A DNA stretch of 64,000 nt from Desulfomonile tiedjei DSM 6799 (GCF_000266945.1 NC_018025.1:4158001-4222000); one strand, 5' to 3'; shown: positions 19,088-29,131, counted from the stretch's first letter. The notes: generated by a model not told the origin, from the sequence alone. A program made the numbers and translations.

Positions 19088-20824
19088 TCAACTCCATCCC
19101 TGAACTTCAGCTTGCTTGAATATCATCGAAAATTCGGTGTGTTCGGATGTGTCAAAACGAACCTCGCCTTGAAGCTTCCTCGCGAAGGCAGCCACCAACT
19201 CCAGGCCCAATGAACCTGAATTCTCTGGTCGCATTTCCCCCAAAATCCCTATTCCGTCATCTCTGATCACAAGTTCGAATAAATCTCTGTCCAATGATCG
19301 AAGGCGTACTTGGACTGTGCCTCCTCCACCTTCAGGAAATCCATGTGTCATGGTGTTGCCTAGGAGTTCTGTAATGATTATGCCTATGGGAATAGCCGTT
19401 TCCAGACTGAAGCAGATCTTATCGACATGAATATCGAGAGCGATTTTCGCGGTGGATTCATCACTAAACCCTATCAAGTCGTTCACGAGATCTGTGACAT
19501 ATTCATCAATCCGTATTTGGGCTAGGTTGCCAGATCCGTAAAGCTTTTCGTGAACTAGAGCCATTGCCTTTATCCGAGCATTCGCGCTCCTTAGCACGTC
19601 GACCGCTTTTTGTTCGTCAACATGGTCGGCCTGAAGAGTGAACAGCGCCGAGATGACCTGCAAATTGTTCTTCACTCTGTGGTGGATCTCTCTCATTAGC
19701 ACCTCTTTTTCCTTCAGGGATGCTTTCAACCGTTCTTCCGCTATCTTTCTCTCTGTGATGTCCCTTGCAATAGCCTGAACTCCCGTGATCTGGGCATCTT
19801 TCAACAGGAGTTGCACGTTTTGGCCAATCCATATTGTGGTTCCATTTTTGGCAACAATTGGGAACTCGTAGTAAGTCTGAGGAGTTCTTTCGGCCATCTG
19901 CGACGAGTACCATTTAATGACCTCTTCAACGTGATCGGGATGAATAAGAAGGTAGTATGGTCGCCCCACAAGCTCTTCAACAGCATATCCGCTCTGGTTA
20001 AGGGCGACCGGGTTGAGATAAGTAAACCGCCCCCGGTCGTCAGTGGTATATATACTGTCATTGGCGCTTTCCACGACCCGTCGATATCGTTCTTCGGTCG
20101 CGACAAGCTCTCTTTCGACAGCTCTCCGCCTGCTAATTTCGGTTGTCAGCGCGTGGTTGTGCTTCTGCTCAAGAAGGAGTTGTCTCTGTTCAATCGTCAG
20201 ATCCTCCACGAGCGTCATTACCAGCCTTTCCGTTCCAAGCCTAATCGATCGAAACGTAATACGGCCCCAAATCTCGATGGGTTTGATACCTAAGGCAGCA
20301 TTCAAGACTCGTTGTTGTCGCGTGACAAAGACTTCCTTCACTGTTTCTTCCGCCTTCGCAGACTCCGTGAGATCAGAGAGTATGCTTGCGAATGGCTTTC
20401 CAACTATCTTTTCGTAGTCAGAACCCAATCTCTCACAAACCCGGTTTGCTGCAGCAATGTTGCAGGACTGATCGATTAGGAAAGCCATTATGGGTAGTGC
20501 CTGGAGTAGCTTTCCCAGGCTTGTTGTCCAGATCGTACAGCCCAGGTGAAAACTGCCTGACTCTGTGATATCCGATGAGAGTAGCTGAGTTAGGTCAAGT
20601 GTAACCGTATTTTGAGAATGAGGGTGTGGAAATGACGAAGGGTCGGAGCCTTCTGACCGATCGACCAGATCGATCTCAGCATCAGCCTCGGGGAACGCTC
20701 GCGAAATGCCGAGACCCACGCTTCGATTTGGCGAGCATGGTTCTGAATGCTCTCCACTGCGGCAATCTTCTTTCATACTTTTCTCCAGCGGATAGAACCT
20801 GAAAATGTTGACCATTGCCTCCAT
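19088..20824 (-). CDS. PAS sensor histidine kinase, HisKA_2 type, with LDL..SGSF leader
   Basis: 578 residues. A variable 75-residue leader is followed by LDLTQLLSSDITESGSFHL, a segment closely matched at the start of the kinase at 24583. A degenerate PAS (about 105-220), a second PAS (about 245-365), HisKA_2 (acceptor in MREIHHRVKNNLQVI) and HATPase (ITELLGNTMTHGFPEGGGG) follow. No receiver is present. The first ATG lies in a weak context. Met17 (20776) has TGGAG at good distance. It is the first gene of the minus-strand series that runs down to siaC. Confidence 0.91.
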   Translation of the reverse strand: MEAMVNIFRFYPLEKSMKEDCRSGEHSEPCSPNRSVGLGISRAFPEADAEIDLVDRSEGSDPSSFPHPHSQNTVTLDLTQLLSSDITESGSFHLGCTIWTTSLGKLLQALPIMAFLIDQSCNIAAANRVCERLGSDYEKIVGKPFASILSDLTESAKAEETVKEVFVTRQQRVLNAALGIKPIEIWGRITFRSIRLGTERLVMTLVEDLTIEQRQLLLEQKHNHALTTEISRRRAVERELVATEERYRRVVESANDSIYTTDDRGRFTYLNPVALNQSGYAVEELVGRPYYLLIHPDHVEEVIKWYSSQMAERTPQTYYEFPIVAKNGTTIWIGQNVQLLLKDAQITGVQAIARDITERKIAEERLKASLKEKEVLMREIHHRVKNNLQVISALFTLQADHVDEQKAVDVLRSANARIKAMALVHEKLYGSGNLAQIRIDEYVTDLVNDLIGFSDESTAKIALDIHVDKICFSLETAIPIGIIITELLGNTMTHGFPEGGGGTVQVRLRSLDRDLFELVIRDDGIGILGEMRPENSGSLGLELVAAFARKLQGEVRFDTSEHTEFSMIFKQAEVQGWS

Positions 20825-22093
20825 AGCCCGCTATCCTCTGCGGTTTTCACCGAGACCACTTTTGAGACATCCACTCGACAGGATACCCTATCAGCGTGTC
20901 GAGAAAAAATGAAAATCCACTGGGATAGCCCCTTACCTGAGATTATTGCACATATGGCATTAGAACCATAAATCCAGCGGGCTGTCATGCCGCTCCTGAC
21001 TTCTTCAAGGGAGCTGAGACGTGAGACTTACCACAGTAGTTGCTCACTGGACCGAAACGCTCTTTTTTTTCCTTCCTCCGCCAATGCCGCACCAACAATA
21101 ATTGCGGCGACGGCCACGATCCCAAACATAACCCGTACCGGAAAAATGAACTTTATTCAAAAATGCTCCTCCCCTGGTTTGTCTTGCATTAAAAGATCTC
21201 TGAACTCCCTGAATACTTTTTGATCATTCTTCATGAGTCTCATGCGATGTCCGTGATGCTTGAAGCATGAAGCATGCCAGTTTAGCTAACCTCTGACATC
21301 CTGACATAATGCTGCAGTGATCTTGATCCAGAACTATGGCTGTAGGAGTTTAACGAAGATCGAAAAGACGGAGCGGAGGGTCCGATTGACCCTACCTTCA
21401 TTTCTGATGGCAATAAGTACCTATAATAATGAATAATTATCTGCATGGGTCACACCCGCCCTAACTTGCACTGATACTCAAAGATCTGGGCCCGCTTCGC
21501 GGTATCGTCGGCCGTGTCATTTCCAGCCACTTCTGGGCCAGTTCTCAGAAGATGCGCCCCTCCACCACTTTTCATCGATCTCACCCCATATTGAGAGATT
21601 CATCTCAAGAATCGTTTACCATTGTACAGGGTCGGACCTCTCCAGCCCGAGGCCCCAGGGTCTCCTAGACCCACAAGCAACAAATCTAAAATATTACATA
21701 GCCTTGTCAATATGAGCGTCTGGGAACGAGTCTATGAGACCCAACTCATGTCTGTCGAACTGGCAGTTGGGACAAAAGAGGTTCCAAAATTCTCCACAAG
21801 AAACGCCGCGATATTACTGAAGATATTTCTTCAAGGGAAAGTCTCTTCATGTTTGGCACAGCACATGCAACCGCCCGACTACGCTGATGCAAACGCAGGA
21901 AGGGCTTCCGCGCGGTGCCTGCAATGCCAAGCGTGGTTGCTTGCGAAGGGACTATAAGAAACGGCGAGCAAGACCAATAGGATGACCACGGGGAATGGAG
22001 GTGCATGACGGGCTGGCGATTCCTCTGTTCGTTGCATAGAAATCGAAGATACGCATTCAATATTAGAAAATTGGCCCATAAGGAGGCATGATA
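20825..22093. other. 1.27-kb intergenic stretch in the island
   Basis: No supported gene. It separates the minus-strand kinase series from the plus-strand hemerythrin/PilZ series and should contain both promoters. Open frames on both strands lack Shine-Dalgarno sites and recognisable domains. A 34-codon frame on the minus strand near 21140-21040 could encode one membrane helix, but I do not call it. Confidence 0.6.
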
Positions 22094-22504
22094 ATGGCTG
22101 ACTGGATTTCCTGGACCTCTGATTTGACTCTCAATGTGCCAAAGATCGATGAGCAGCACCGAGAATTGATCCGTCAGTTTAACGATCTCGGAGAAGCCGT
22201 GTGGGATGGTAAAGGGCGGGAAGCCATAGGCGACATCCTTAGATTTCTTGCAGACTATACGGTCAAGCATTTCCGCGACAGAGAACCTCTCATGGATACG
22301 TTGAGTTATCCCAATTCTGACGCCCACATGAAGGTCCACGCCGCCTTGATAGAAGAGGTAAGTGAGTTTATCCGCAAGGTTGAAGTAGGCTCGGTCGAGA
22401 GCCAGCTGGTGATCTCGGTCGTTGACAGGCTGGGCCAATGGACGAGGCAGCACATCAGATTAGAAGATAAGGCTCTGGGCCAATATGTTCTCAGCAAAGA
22501 GTGA
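22094..22504 (+). CDS. Bacteriohemerythrin with substituted iron ligand
   Basis: 136 residues of the hemerythrin family, whose di-iron centre binds O2. The AAGGAGG site fits ATG 22094 (MADWISW) better than the ATG six bases earlier. Ligands His22 (KIDEQHREL), His59, His78, His82, His120 and Asp125 (HIRLED) are in place. The family pattern HFxxEE reads HFRDRE here, so the bridging Glu (His59+4) is Arg63, with Glu64 one residue later. Oxygen binding may therefore be altered or lost. First gene of a plus-strand group with PilZ proteins and a kinase; an oxygen or NO sensing role is inferred. Confidence 0.92.
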   Translation: MADWISWTSDLTLNVPKIDEQHRELIRQFNDLGEAVWDGKGREAIGDILRFLADYTVKHFRDREPLMDTLSYPNSDAHMKVHAALIEEVSEFIRKVEVGSVESQLVISVVDRLGQWTRQHIRLEDKALGQYVLSKE

Positions 22505-22604
22505 AGCTTGGGTGTATCTGTCATTCAGATGGAAGGTTTTGGCCGAAATTGCTGTGAATTCCGAATCATGTCTGTCGCCAGATGTGGGCTGATCAGGAGG
22601 GGGC

Positions 22605-23552
22605 ATGAACAAGCCTAAGATTTGTGCCAAGCAAGCTTTAGAAGATATTCAAGCAGGCAATGATGATGATTACCTCATGAAGAAATACAGGCTTTCGCCA
22701 AAAGGTCTCCAAAGCCTGTTCCAAAAATTGGGACAGGCTGGGATCATCAAGCATTTGAATGCACATGAGGTAATGGCAGACCTGAGAACTGGAATTAGCA
22801 GCCAAGGTCTCATGAAAAAATATGGGCTGACGTCAGAAGGACTGCAGAACCTGTTCCAGGAGCTCGATCGCGCAGGTCTTCTGAGGGGAACTGCTGAACA
22901 GCGCGGGGTGCCATCCAAGGTGGTCATCAACATTCACCGGATAGCGGAAGATATTCGGGTGGGTCTGACCAAGAGCCAGCTAATGCAGAAATACCATCTG
23001 AGCGCCCGAGGTCTAAGATGGATATCAATGACCCTCATCAGTTCGGGAGCGATCGCATGGTGGGAAATATACGACAGCCTTTGCGCAAATTACGAAGACC
23101 TGATTCCGGACAGGTTGAGGCAAACTAGGAGATACCCGCTGCCATTTCATTGCCCTGTCCATGAAGCGGACAATCCGCATGTGGTTGGACAATTGCGGGA
23201 CGTTTCCGAGAATGGACTGGGAGTCGTCGGCATGAGAGCCCGCACAGGCGACACGAAGAATCTTGTAATACAAGGTGATGAGTTCGGTGAGTTCGCCAGC
23301 TTTTCACTCGAGAGTACATGCCGTTGGATCACGAAAGACCAACGAGGAGTATTTGTGGCCGGGTTCGAGATTTCCCATATCTCGATTGGAAATTTGAAGG
23401 AATTCGAATTATTGCTTCATATAGTGAAGTCGCGAGTAGAGACAAACCGTTCCTCAGTGGGAGGCACGTGTTTCGCGGAGGTACCTGTCTCAGACGGGAG
23501 ACTGACGAGAAATGAGAAGCGGTCGGATATTGCGTCCGACTTAATGGATTGA
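22605..23552 (+). CDS. PilZ-domain protein with three tandem helical repeats
   Basis: 315 residues. The first 150 hold three copies of a ~35-residue module, for example DIQAGNDDDYLMKKYRLS and DLRTGISSQGLMKKYGLT, each continuing as (K/E)GLQxLFxxLxxAG(I/L). I do not know a name for the module; its spacing resembles a helix-turn-helix. A PilZ domain follows (about 180-285) with the c-di-GMP motif: RQTRR and DVSENG (DxSxxG). Strong AGGAGGGG before the ATG. It heads a cluster with two related genes and a kinase. A c-di-GMP-responsive adaptor is plausible. Confidence 0.8.
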   Translation: MNKPKICAKQALEDIQAGNDDDYLMKKYRLSPKGLQSLFQKLGQAGIIKHLNAHEVMADLRTGISSQGLMKKYGLTSEGLQNLFQELDRAGLLRGTAEQRGVPSKVVINIHRIAEDIRVGLTKSQLMQKYHLSARGLRWISMTLISSGAIAWWEIYDSLCANYEDLIPDRLRQTRRYPLPFHCPVHEADNPHVVGQLRDVSENGLGVVGMRARTGDTKNLVIQGDEFGEFASFSLESTCRWITKDQRGVFVAGFEISHISIGNLKEFELLLHIVKSRVETNRSSVGGTCFAEVPVSDGRLTRNEKRSDIASDLMD

Positions 23553-23580
23553 GAACAGGTTTGCGAGGTGTCGGTTCATA

Positions 23581-23814
23581 ATGCGAAAGATCGGTGCAAA
23601 AGAAATAACCGCTGATATCAGGGCCGGGATGGGCGACTACCAGCTAATGGAAAAATACAGACTTTCTGCAAAACAGTTGGAAATCATACTGAGGAAACTG
23701 CTGGAAGCTGACCTTATCACCCACATGCAACTCTATGAAAGAACGAGCCTGTCGGATAGTCAAATAACGAAGGCATTTGTCGATTCGCAACAAGCTGTCG
23801 GAGAATTAGAGTAG
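23581..23814 (+). CDS. Small single-module protein related to its PilZ neighbours
   Basis: 77 residues consisting of one copy of the repeated module (DIRAGMGDYQLMEKYRLS, then AKQLEIILRKLLEADLI) plus a short tail THMQLYERTSLSDSQ. It resembles the start of the next protein (ITHEELYRRSSL) and so looks like a truncated or stand-alone paralogue lacking PilZ. It lies 28 bp after the previous gene with GAGGT upstream. Function unknown; possibly a dimerisation competitor. Confidence 0.7.
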   Translation: MRKIGAKEITADIRAGMGDYQLMEKYRLSAKQLEIILRKLLEADLITHMQLYERTSLSDSQITKAFVDSQQAVGELE

Positions 23815-23824
23815 CGGCTCGGCG

Positions 23825-24586
23825 ATGAGCCACTCAATCCAGATTCGCCATTCCAGGAACATCGGACTAATGGATTCCAAACAACCAATTCCCGCAAACA
23901 TAGTGCTTCATGACATTCGTTCCGGTCTGGGGGATAATGGGATCATGGCTAAACATGGCCTATCGCAGAAAAGCCTTGAGACCCTTTTCCAGAAGCTCCT
24001 CGCCGCGAAGCTTATTACCCATGAAGAACTCTACAGGAGATCTTCCCTGTACAAGAAAAAGATGGACCGGATCGTGAGCCGATCGCACCTAAGGGCAGAG
24101 ATTGGAGTGAGCATCCCCATTTATGATGTCACATGCGGCAGGGTGGGACTAATGAGGGACATCTCAGAAAAAGGGCTGCGCGTGGCTGGAATCCCAGCAG
24201 AGAAGGGGGATGAGAGGACATTTCAAATTCCTGTCGGCATGCTCATGCAAGCTGATCCCTTGCTGGTGATAGCCGAATGCAGATGGGTTACGATAAAGGG
24301 CAAAGAAAGAAAATACCATGTGGCAGGATTCGAGATCAAAGTTGTGTCTATGAGCGACCGAAGGCTTCTCAAAAGCTTGGTCGATCTTTTGTTGGCGCGA
24401 GCTGCCAGTGGCAAGTCGGGGAGAGAGAGCCTTAAAGAGATCGCAGAATCCCATGTATGCTCTCCAACTGATATTCAGGAACTGTTTTTGAAAGAGGATC
24501 ACGGTGTTAGCCTGTCACATCAAAGCTCTGCGAAAAATGTTGCAGCACGTTGTTCCGCCGTGACAGACGCGGAGAGTACTAGATGA
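23825..24586 (+). CDS. PilZ-domain protein with one helical module
   Basis: 253 residues. One module (DIRSGLGDNGIMAKHGLSQKS...LFQKLLAAKLI) followed by a PilZ domain (about 75-200) with both c-di-GMP signatures, RSHLR (RxxxR) and DISEKG (DxSxxG). A C-terminal tail with SPTDIQELFLKED follows. Paralogous to 22605-23552 but with a single module. The stop overlaps the kinase start by 4 bp (ATGA), so PilZ protein and kinase are probably made together and may interact. The start may be the internal Met (LMDSKQ) rather than 23825. Confidence 0.8.
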   Translation: MSHSIQIRHSRNIGLMDSKQPIPANIVLHDIRSGLGDNGIMAKHGLSQKSLETLFQKLLAAKLITHEELYRRSSLYKKKMDRIVSRSHLRAEIGVSIPIYDVTCGRVGLMRDISEKGLRVAGIPAEKGDERTFQIPVGMLMQADPLLVIAECRWVTIKGKERKYHVAGFEIKVVSMSDRRLLKSLVDLLLARAASGKSGRESLKEIAESHVCSPTDIQELFLKEDHGVSLSHQSSAKNVAARCSAVTDAESTR

Positions 24587-26592
24587 ATTTTTCTGGTGAA
24601 AAGACTTCTCAAACGCTGGATTTAAACCAATTGTTTCCTTTGAGCCTTACCCAATCCGGGAGTTTCGACCTTAGGAGAATTCAATACAATTCCTTTGAGT
24701 CTGTGCTTCAGGCGCTGTCGATTCCTACCTTGCTTGTGGGTCGTAGCCACACTATAGAGTTGGCTAACGACTCTTTCATTTCGTTAGCGAACAACCTTGA
24801 TCCGGTCGGACTGAAATTTTCGTCGCTATTCTTGGACAACAAAGAGCTAGAGCATCAGCAGTGGCTAGAACATGCCATTGCAGAGAGAAAACACCACGTC
24901 AAAGAGACGATCCTACAATTTGGAGACAAGACCGTTTGGGTCCGTATGCACTTGCGAACCATCAGGTTGGCCACCGATCACATGCTCTTGGTTCAAATAG
25001 AGAACCTGACAGCGGAAAAAGAACTTTCGATGAGCCAGAAATACAAAAATCTCATCAACATTTTTCCCATAGGAGTCGCTGAATTTGCACCGAGAGAAAA
25101 ACTGTCAAGAAATCTTCGTCCAGATGAGCTATGGCGGGCTATGTTGACCTTTCGGCTGGTGGATGCAAATACCGAGTTCGCCAAGATGCACGGACATAGG
25201 TATCCAGACACGCTTGTCGGCCTTACGATGAGCCAATTCTTTCCAGATATAGGAAAGAGCAGGAGACTTCTCGCGAAATGGGTTAACAATGATTTTCAGA
25301 CACTTTCATTCGAGCGAAAAGAAAAGAGTTTCGGGCGGCCATCGTCGAATTTTGAAAACACGTTGATCTTGAATGCAAACGATCAAGCAATGCTGGGAAT
25401 CTGGTGGCTGAAGAGAGACATATCGGAAAGAAAAAGAATTGAGCGGGAAATGTTAAGGGCGCAAAAACTTGACTCCCTGGGACTCTTGGCCGGCGGGATA
25501 GCCCATGATTTCAACAACCTGCTGACAGCAATTCTCGGGAACATTTCTCTAGGCCTGAGCTATTCGGATGTCAGCCCAAAATCACTTGAACGGTTCCAAG
25601 CGGCGATTAGCGCCACAAATCGAGCTAGAGACTTGACAAACCAACTGCTGACCTTCTCGAAAGGAGGAGCACCTCTAAAGAAGCCAGGATCACTCGCTGA
25701 CTTACTCAAAGAATGTGCAGGCTTTATTCTCAGGGGCTCTAAAATTCGGTGTAAATGCTCGATCTCCAATAATCTGTGGGCAGTAGATATGGATCAAGGA
25801 CAAATCAGCCAGGTTGTCAACAACCTGCTCATAAATGCAGTGGATGCAATGCCCAACGGCGGGGTTGTGCTTGTCAGAGCCACGAATGCAGACATTCCCG
25901 ACAACGACAAGATTCCTCTGAAAAAAGGGAAATACGTAAAAGCCTCAATTACGGACAAAGGTTGCGGTATAAGGAAGGAAATTGCCCAAAAGATATTCGA
26001 TCCATATTTTACCACTAAGAAAAAAGGGAGTGGTTTGGGGCTGTCAACCTCATATTTTATAATTAAGAAACACGGGGGGATGATAACGGTTAGATCAAAA
26101 GTGGGCGTAGGTACGACTTTCCAATTTTTTCTCCCGGCCACATCGTCTAGCTCGAACCCTTCCGAGGAAACAGAGAAATTGTCTGTTGGAGCTGGTGGCA
26201 GAATCCTGTTCATGGACGACGACGTCCTTGTACGCGATATCGCTGTGGAGCTGCTGAGCAGTCTGGGGTATGAGGTCACACCGGCTTGCGATGGCGAGGA
26301 GGCCCTTGAACTGTGCAAGGCTGCAGTCGCACAGGGTAGATTGTTCGACGTTGCAATTCTTGACTTAACCGTCCCAGGGGCCATGGGAGGAGAAGAGACC
26401 GCCCCTAAAATGCTCGAAATCGATTCAAGTCTGAGGATTATCGCTTCCAGTGGATACGCTAACAGCATGGTCATGTCTGATTACGCATCTTACGGATTTA
26501 CAGCGATTCTGCCAAAGCCGTATGATGCAAAAAAATTGGCTGCAACAGTTGGCAAAGTAATCGCGAATAATCCTCCGGGTCATGAAGGATAA
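24583..26592 (+). CDS. Hybrid sensor histidine kinase (PAS-PAS-HisKA-HATPase-REC)
   Basis: 669 residues. Near the N-terminus lies LDLNQLFPLSLTQSGSFDL, matching the leader of the kinase at 19088. Two PAS-like regions (about 40-140 and 150-285) follow, then HisKA with His308 in LLAGGIAHDFNNLL, HATPase (NNLLINAVDAMP, DKGCGI, GSGLGLST) and a receiver (ILFMDDD, acceptor in VAILDLTVPGAMGG). No transmembrane span. Translationally coupled to the PilZ gene. The GGIAHDFNNLL-type kinase often signals through its own receiver or by exchange with other receivers. Confidence 0.92.
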   Translation: MNFSGEKTSQTLDLNQLFPLSLTQSGSFDLRRIQYNSFESVLQALSIPTLLVGRSHTIELANDSFISLANNLDPVGLKFSSLFLDNKELEHQQWLEHAIAERKHHVKETILQFGDKTVWVRMHLRTIRLATDHMLLVQIENLTAEKELSMSQKYKNLINIFPIGVAEFAPREKLSRNLRPDELWRAMLTFRLVDANTEFAKMHGHRYPDTLVGLTMSQFFPDIGKSRRLLAKWVNNDFQTLSFERKEKSFGRPSSNFENTLILNANDQAMLGIWWLKRDISERKRIEREMLRAQKLDSLGLLAGGIAHDFNNLLTAILGNISLGLSYSDVSPKSLERFQAAISATNRARDLTNQLLTFSKGGAPLKKPGSLADLLKECAGFILRGSKIRCKCSISNNLWAVDMDQGQISQVVNNLLINAVDAMPNGGVVLVRATNADIPDNDKIPLKKGKYVKASITDKGCGIRKEIAQKIFDPYFTTKKKGSGLGLSTSYFIIKKHGGMITVRSKVGVGTTFQFFLPATSSSSNPSEETEKLSVGAGGRILFMDDDVLVRDIAVELLSSLGYEVTPACDGEEALELCKAAVAQGRLFDVAILDLTVPGAMGGEETAPKMLEIDSSLRIIASSGYANSMVMSDYASYGFTAILPKPYDAKKLAATVGKVIANNPPGHEG

Positions 26593-26981
26593 GTCTCAGC
26601 TAAGTTAAGTGACTTGCCATTCCACTTTTGTGCTTCGTCCTGAAAAGGCATTCTCATTTGACTCGGAACGAAAGCCGCGTGCCTTGCTAGGAACCGGTAA
26701 AATGATTCACTATCGGCCTGTGTTCGGTGAGGGACAAGTAATTCCGGTTGACGGACGGACGCTCAATGGAATATGTTCAACACAAGCAAACAAAAGCATT
26801 TTAGCGATCCTCACCACAGTTTATTCCCTCGTGAGTTCTGTTGGGGGGACTGATGTCGGAGCCTTTGCCGAATTACGAGAGCTTTCCCGCCAGCGACTGA
26901 AGGAACCGGGACCAAAGGATTGAAGAACTGTCGCAGAATTGTCTCTGCAGCGGGCAAATAGACGAGAGAAGGGATAGGAGC
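26593..26981. other. Intergenic region before the DUF1254 gene
   Basis: About 390 bp. A 104-codon open frame (26609-26923) has no Shine-Dalgarno and no recognisable domain. I see no structured element. Confidence 0.5.
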
Positions 26982-29125
26982 ATGATCCGAGCACGGCTAC
27001 GGACTGCTTTGACTGCAGTCCTGAGCGTTATGGCGATGCTTCCGACCGACGGAGTAGTACGCTCCGCGGCCGAAACGCCGAGTGAGAAGGCACTGGCCGA
27101 AATTAAATACATCGCAGAGGAAGCATACCTCTACGGCTTTCCGATGATCGTTGGTTACAAGGTGCTCTACGAATACAATGTGGACCGCTCTTCCGGCCAG
27201 TTCAAAGCCCCCTTCAACCAGATCTCGAACGAAGCACGGGTGTTCACTCCAAAAGATACCACGATCAGCACCCCCAACAGCGACACACCATACTCAATGG
27301 TGCAACTGGATCTACGCTCTGAGCCGATGGTGTTATGCATGCCGGAAATTGAGAAGGCCCGATATTACGACGTGCAACTTGTGGACATGTACACCGACAA
27401 CTACGGCTATATCGGCAGCCGTACCACCGGCAATGGCGCGGGCTGTTACTTGGTCGCCGGACCGGACTGGAAAGGGGAAACGCCTCCAGGCATTCACAAG
27501 GTATTTCGAAGCGAGACACAATTCAGTTTGGCGATCTACCGAACGCAGCTCTTCAACCCCGACGATATGGACAACGTGAAGAAGGTCCAAGCGGGTTACA
27601 CGGTGAAGCCACTGTCGGAGTTCCTCGGTAAACCAGCACCGCCTCCCGCACCAGCCATCGACTGGCCGAAGTTCACTCCGGAGGCTTTTACCACTCGTTT
27701 TGCCGAGTACCTCGATTTCCTTTTGCAGTTCTGCCCGACGGTCGAAACGGCCGAGGTGGAAAAGCCGCTACGGGAAAAGTTTGCCCGGATTGGCATCGGA
27801 GCAGGCAAAAAGCTTCACCCCAAAGGTCTCACGCCTGAGATGAAGGCGGCTCTGAGCGACGCAATCAAGGAAGCCTTTGCGAAAATCGAGCAGACAGCGG
27901 ACAGCATCGGCACGGTCGTCAACGGCTGGCAGATAGGCTCGGCTGCAGGCAGTCGCGATTTTTACAAAGGCAATTGGGCTCTACGCGCCGCTGCCGCCAA
28001 ACTGGGCATCTACGGCAATGACGCAGCCGAAGCCACCTACCCGTTCACCCGGAGCGACATGAATGGCATTGTACTCGACGGCAGCAAGCATACCTACATG
28101 ATGACCTTCGCGCCGGGTCAGTTGCCGCCGGTGAACGCATTCTGGTCAATCACCATGTACGACGGTCGGACGCAGCTCTTGGTTGAAAACCCGATCAACC
28201 GTTATCTGATCAACTCGCCGATGCTCCAGCAGTTGAAGAAAAACGCGGACGGATCATTGACCATCTACATTCAGAAAGATTCACCGGGAAAGGATAAGGA
28301 GTCCAACTGGCTTCCCGCACCAGACGGCCCGATGTTCATCGTAATGCGTCTCTACTGGCCGAAGTCGGAGCCGCCTTCGATCTTCCCTCTCGGGAGGGGG
28401 ACCTGGCAACCGCCGGGCATAGTGCCAGTCCGTAATCTCAAAGCCAGGGATGTGAAGCGCTTTGGTGACAAATCGCTCGAAAACTTCATTCGTACAGACG
28501 AGCGTTATGGTCACGATGGTCTATTTCAGGGGCCTCGCGGTTGGGGATACTGGAATTACCCTGAATACCCCAGGCCGATCCAGAACCCGAACCTATGGCC
28601 AGACATGCAATCCACCTACTTCATTGGCCGGATGTCGATGCCCGCCGGCAGCAGTCTGACCCTTCGCTGCACCTATCCCCATGCGCGGTATTTGCAGGTT
28701 GCTCTCTACAGGGCCGAGCACAACACCTTTGTTTCAATTGGTGAGGCTCTCGCCGGGCAGGAGATCGAACCTGACCCTGGCTCCACGAACCCGTTCCGGG
28801 TCGGCGCTGACCGGCTCGCAGAGAAGCGCAACTTCACCCTTCAAATCCTGGCAGCGGACCCTCCGCTTGATCCGAAGGACCGCTAGAGGAACACGCTCTA
28901 CGCAGGTAAAGATGGAGCGCAGCTCGAGGCCGTGATTCGCATTTACCTCTCAGATCAGGGCAGCGACGGCACGGGATGGGGGCCTGCGTCAATGCCTTTT
29001 GGGAAACGTGAGCTGCCGACGTATGAGGCAACTCTCCATGACGGCACTAAGCTTACTGCGGCGCAAGTGGTCGAACAGTTCGCCAGACAAATCACCGGCG
29101 CCACCAACCCGCATATCATCGGGAT
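26982..29125 (+). pseudogene. DUF1254/DUF1214 protein interrupted by an in-frame amber codon
   Basis: A signal peptide (to about residue 30) precedes a DUF1254 domain (EEAYLYGFPMIVGYKVLYEY; PNSDTPYSMVQLDL), a DUF1214 domain (LPPVNAFWSITMYDG; IYIQKDSPG) and a third C-terminal region. TAG at 28884-28886 stops the frame after 634 codons, ending DPPLDPKDR. The same frame then continues with family-like sequence (NTLYAGKDGAQL, RIYLSDQGSDGTGWGP, LPTYEATLHDGTKLTA) to about 29125, where similarity breaks off. The protein is therefore probably truncated, although the 634-residue product could still fold. AGGAG precedes the ATG. These proteins are exported and of unknown function. Confidence 0.8.
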
Positions 29126-29131
29126 GTTTGA

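Noticed and set aside
21622-21957. 111-codon plus-strand open frame
   Set aside because: No Shine-Dalgarno, low-complexity composition and no recognisable domain; not called as a gene.
21746-22453. 235-codon minus-strand frame
   Set aside because: Antisense to the clear hemerythrin gene over half its length; a shadow frame.
26609-26923. 104-codon open frame between the kinase and DUF1254 genes
   Set aside because: No ribosome-binding site, no homology that I recognise, unusual composition.
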